Shown here: one piece after another, positions 63,983 through 64,000 of the stretch
Position numbering within the stretch: position 1 is the stretch's first letter
Layout of the letters: the number at the start of each line of letters is the position of its first letter
NCBI GenBank assembly: GCA_914767715.1
Contig: OU612072.1
Coordinates: 14,074,001-14,138,000, forward strand
From: Membranipora membranacea
Taxonomy: Eukaryota > Bryozoa > Gymnolaemata > Cheilostomatida > Membraniporidae
Length of the DNA: 64,000 nt
Direction of reading: 5' to 3'
Made by a program: the position numbers and the translations under genes
The notes under the pieces: model-generated
What the model was told of the DNA's origin: nothing
What the model saw: only the letters and a program-made list of their open reading frames with translations
The model's database searches: none

Positions 63983-64000
63983 GTAAGATCATCCCCATTA

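Noticed and set aside
62976-63584. Independent gene starting at an internal Met (202 codons)
   Set aside because: It is the inner part of exon 57, which begins at 62851 in the same frame with a good acceptor and phase match. The ORF end lies beyond the donor at 63514.

Overview
The window is animal (metazoan) nuclear DNA, AT-rich and intron-dense, with no bacterial features. It holds short exons with clean AG/GT borders, tRNA-derived SINEs, many small inverted-repeat elements (MITE-like), and proteins with spectrin-repeat, C-type lectin, TSP1-like and PAN-like domains. A marine invertebrate is likely, but I cannot name the phylum from sequence alone.

Layout. One giant gene runs left to right through the whole window on the + strand (141 to 63982) and leaves it at both ends. 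I reconstructed 58 consecutive internal exons. Every splice phase matches its neighbour and no stop interrupts the frame, giving about 3,536 codons. Nearly all of it is heptad-rich helical sequence with spaced Trp residues, typical of a spectrin-repeat rod. The last two exons switch to a Ser/Arg-rich, probably disordered tail. No calponin-homology, KASH, EF-hand or GAS2 segment falls inside the window. A nesprin (SYNE/Msp300) rod is my first guess and a spectraplakin rod the second.

Two small genes for secreted proteins are nested antisense in the two longest introns of the giant gene. Gene 2 (13773 down to 12283, - strand, 4 exons, 149 aa) encodes a signal peptide plus a 10-cysteine protein I do not recognise. 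It has a TATA box, an Inr-like start and three tandem CCAAT-type repeats upstream. Gene 3 (24645 down to 19421, - strand, 6 exons, 308 aa) encodes a signal peptide, a Pro-Ala linker, a C-type lectin domain, a TSP1-like domain and a C-terminal PAN/apple-like domain. All splice phases in both genes agree.

Repeats fill the introns: a tRNA-derived SINE (four copies), MITE-like families that I name A to G, a 505-bp fold-back element nested inside a family C copy with TA duplications, a 122-bp near-palindrome with about 43-bp perfect ends, minisatellites, and AT-rich low-complexity tracts.

The most unusual pattern is that exon 3' ends together with their 5' splice sites are repeatedly duplicated in tandem inside the following intron. 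I see this after giant-gene exons 1, 18, 23, 45, 50 and 54, and independently after exons 4 and 5 of gene 3. In one case (exon 50) the extra donor would add nine in-frame codons; in others it would bring in a stop. Similar duplications occur on the acceptor side near exons 11 and 40.
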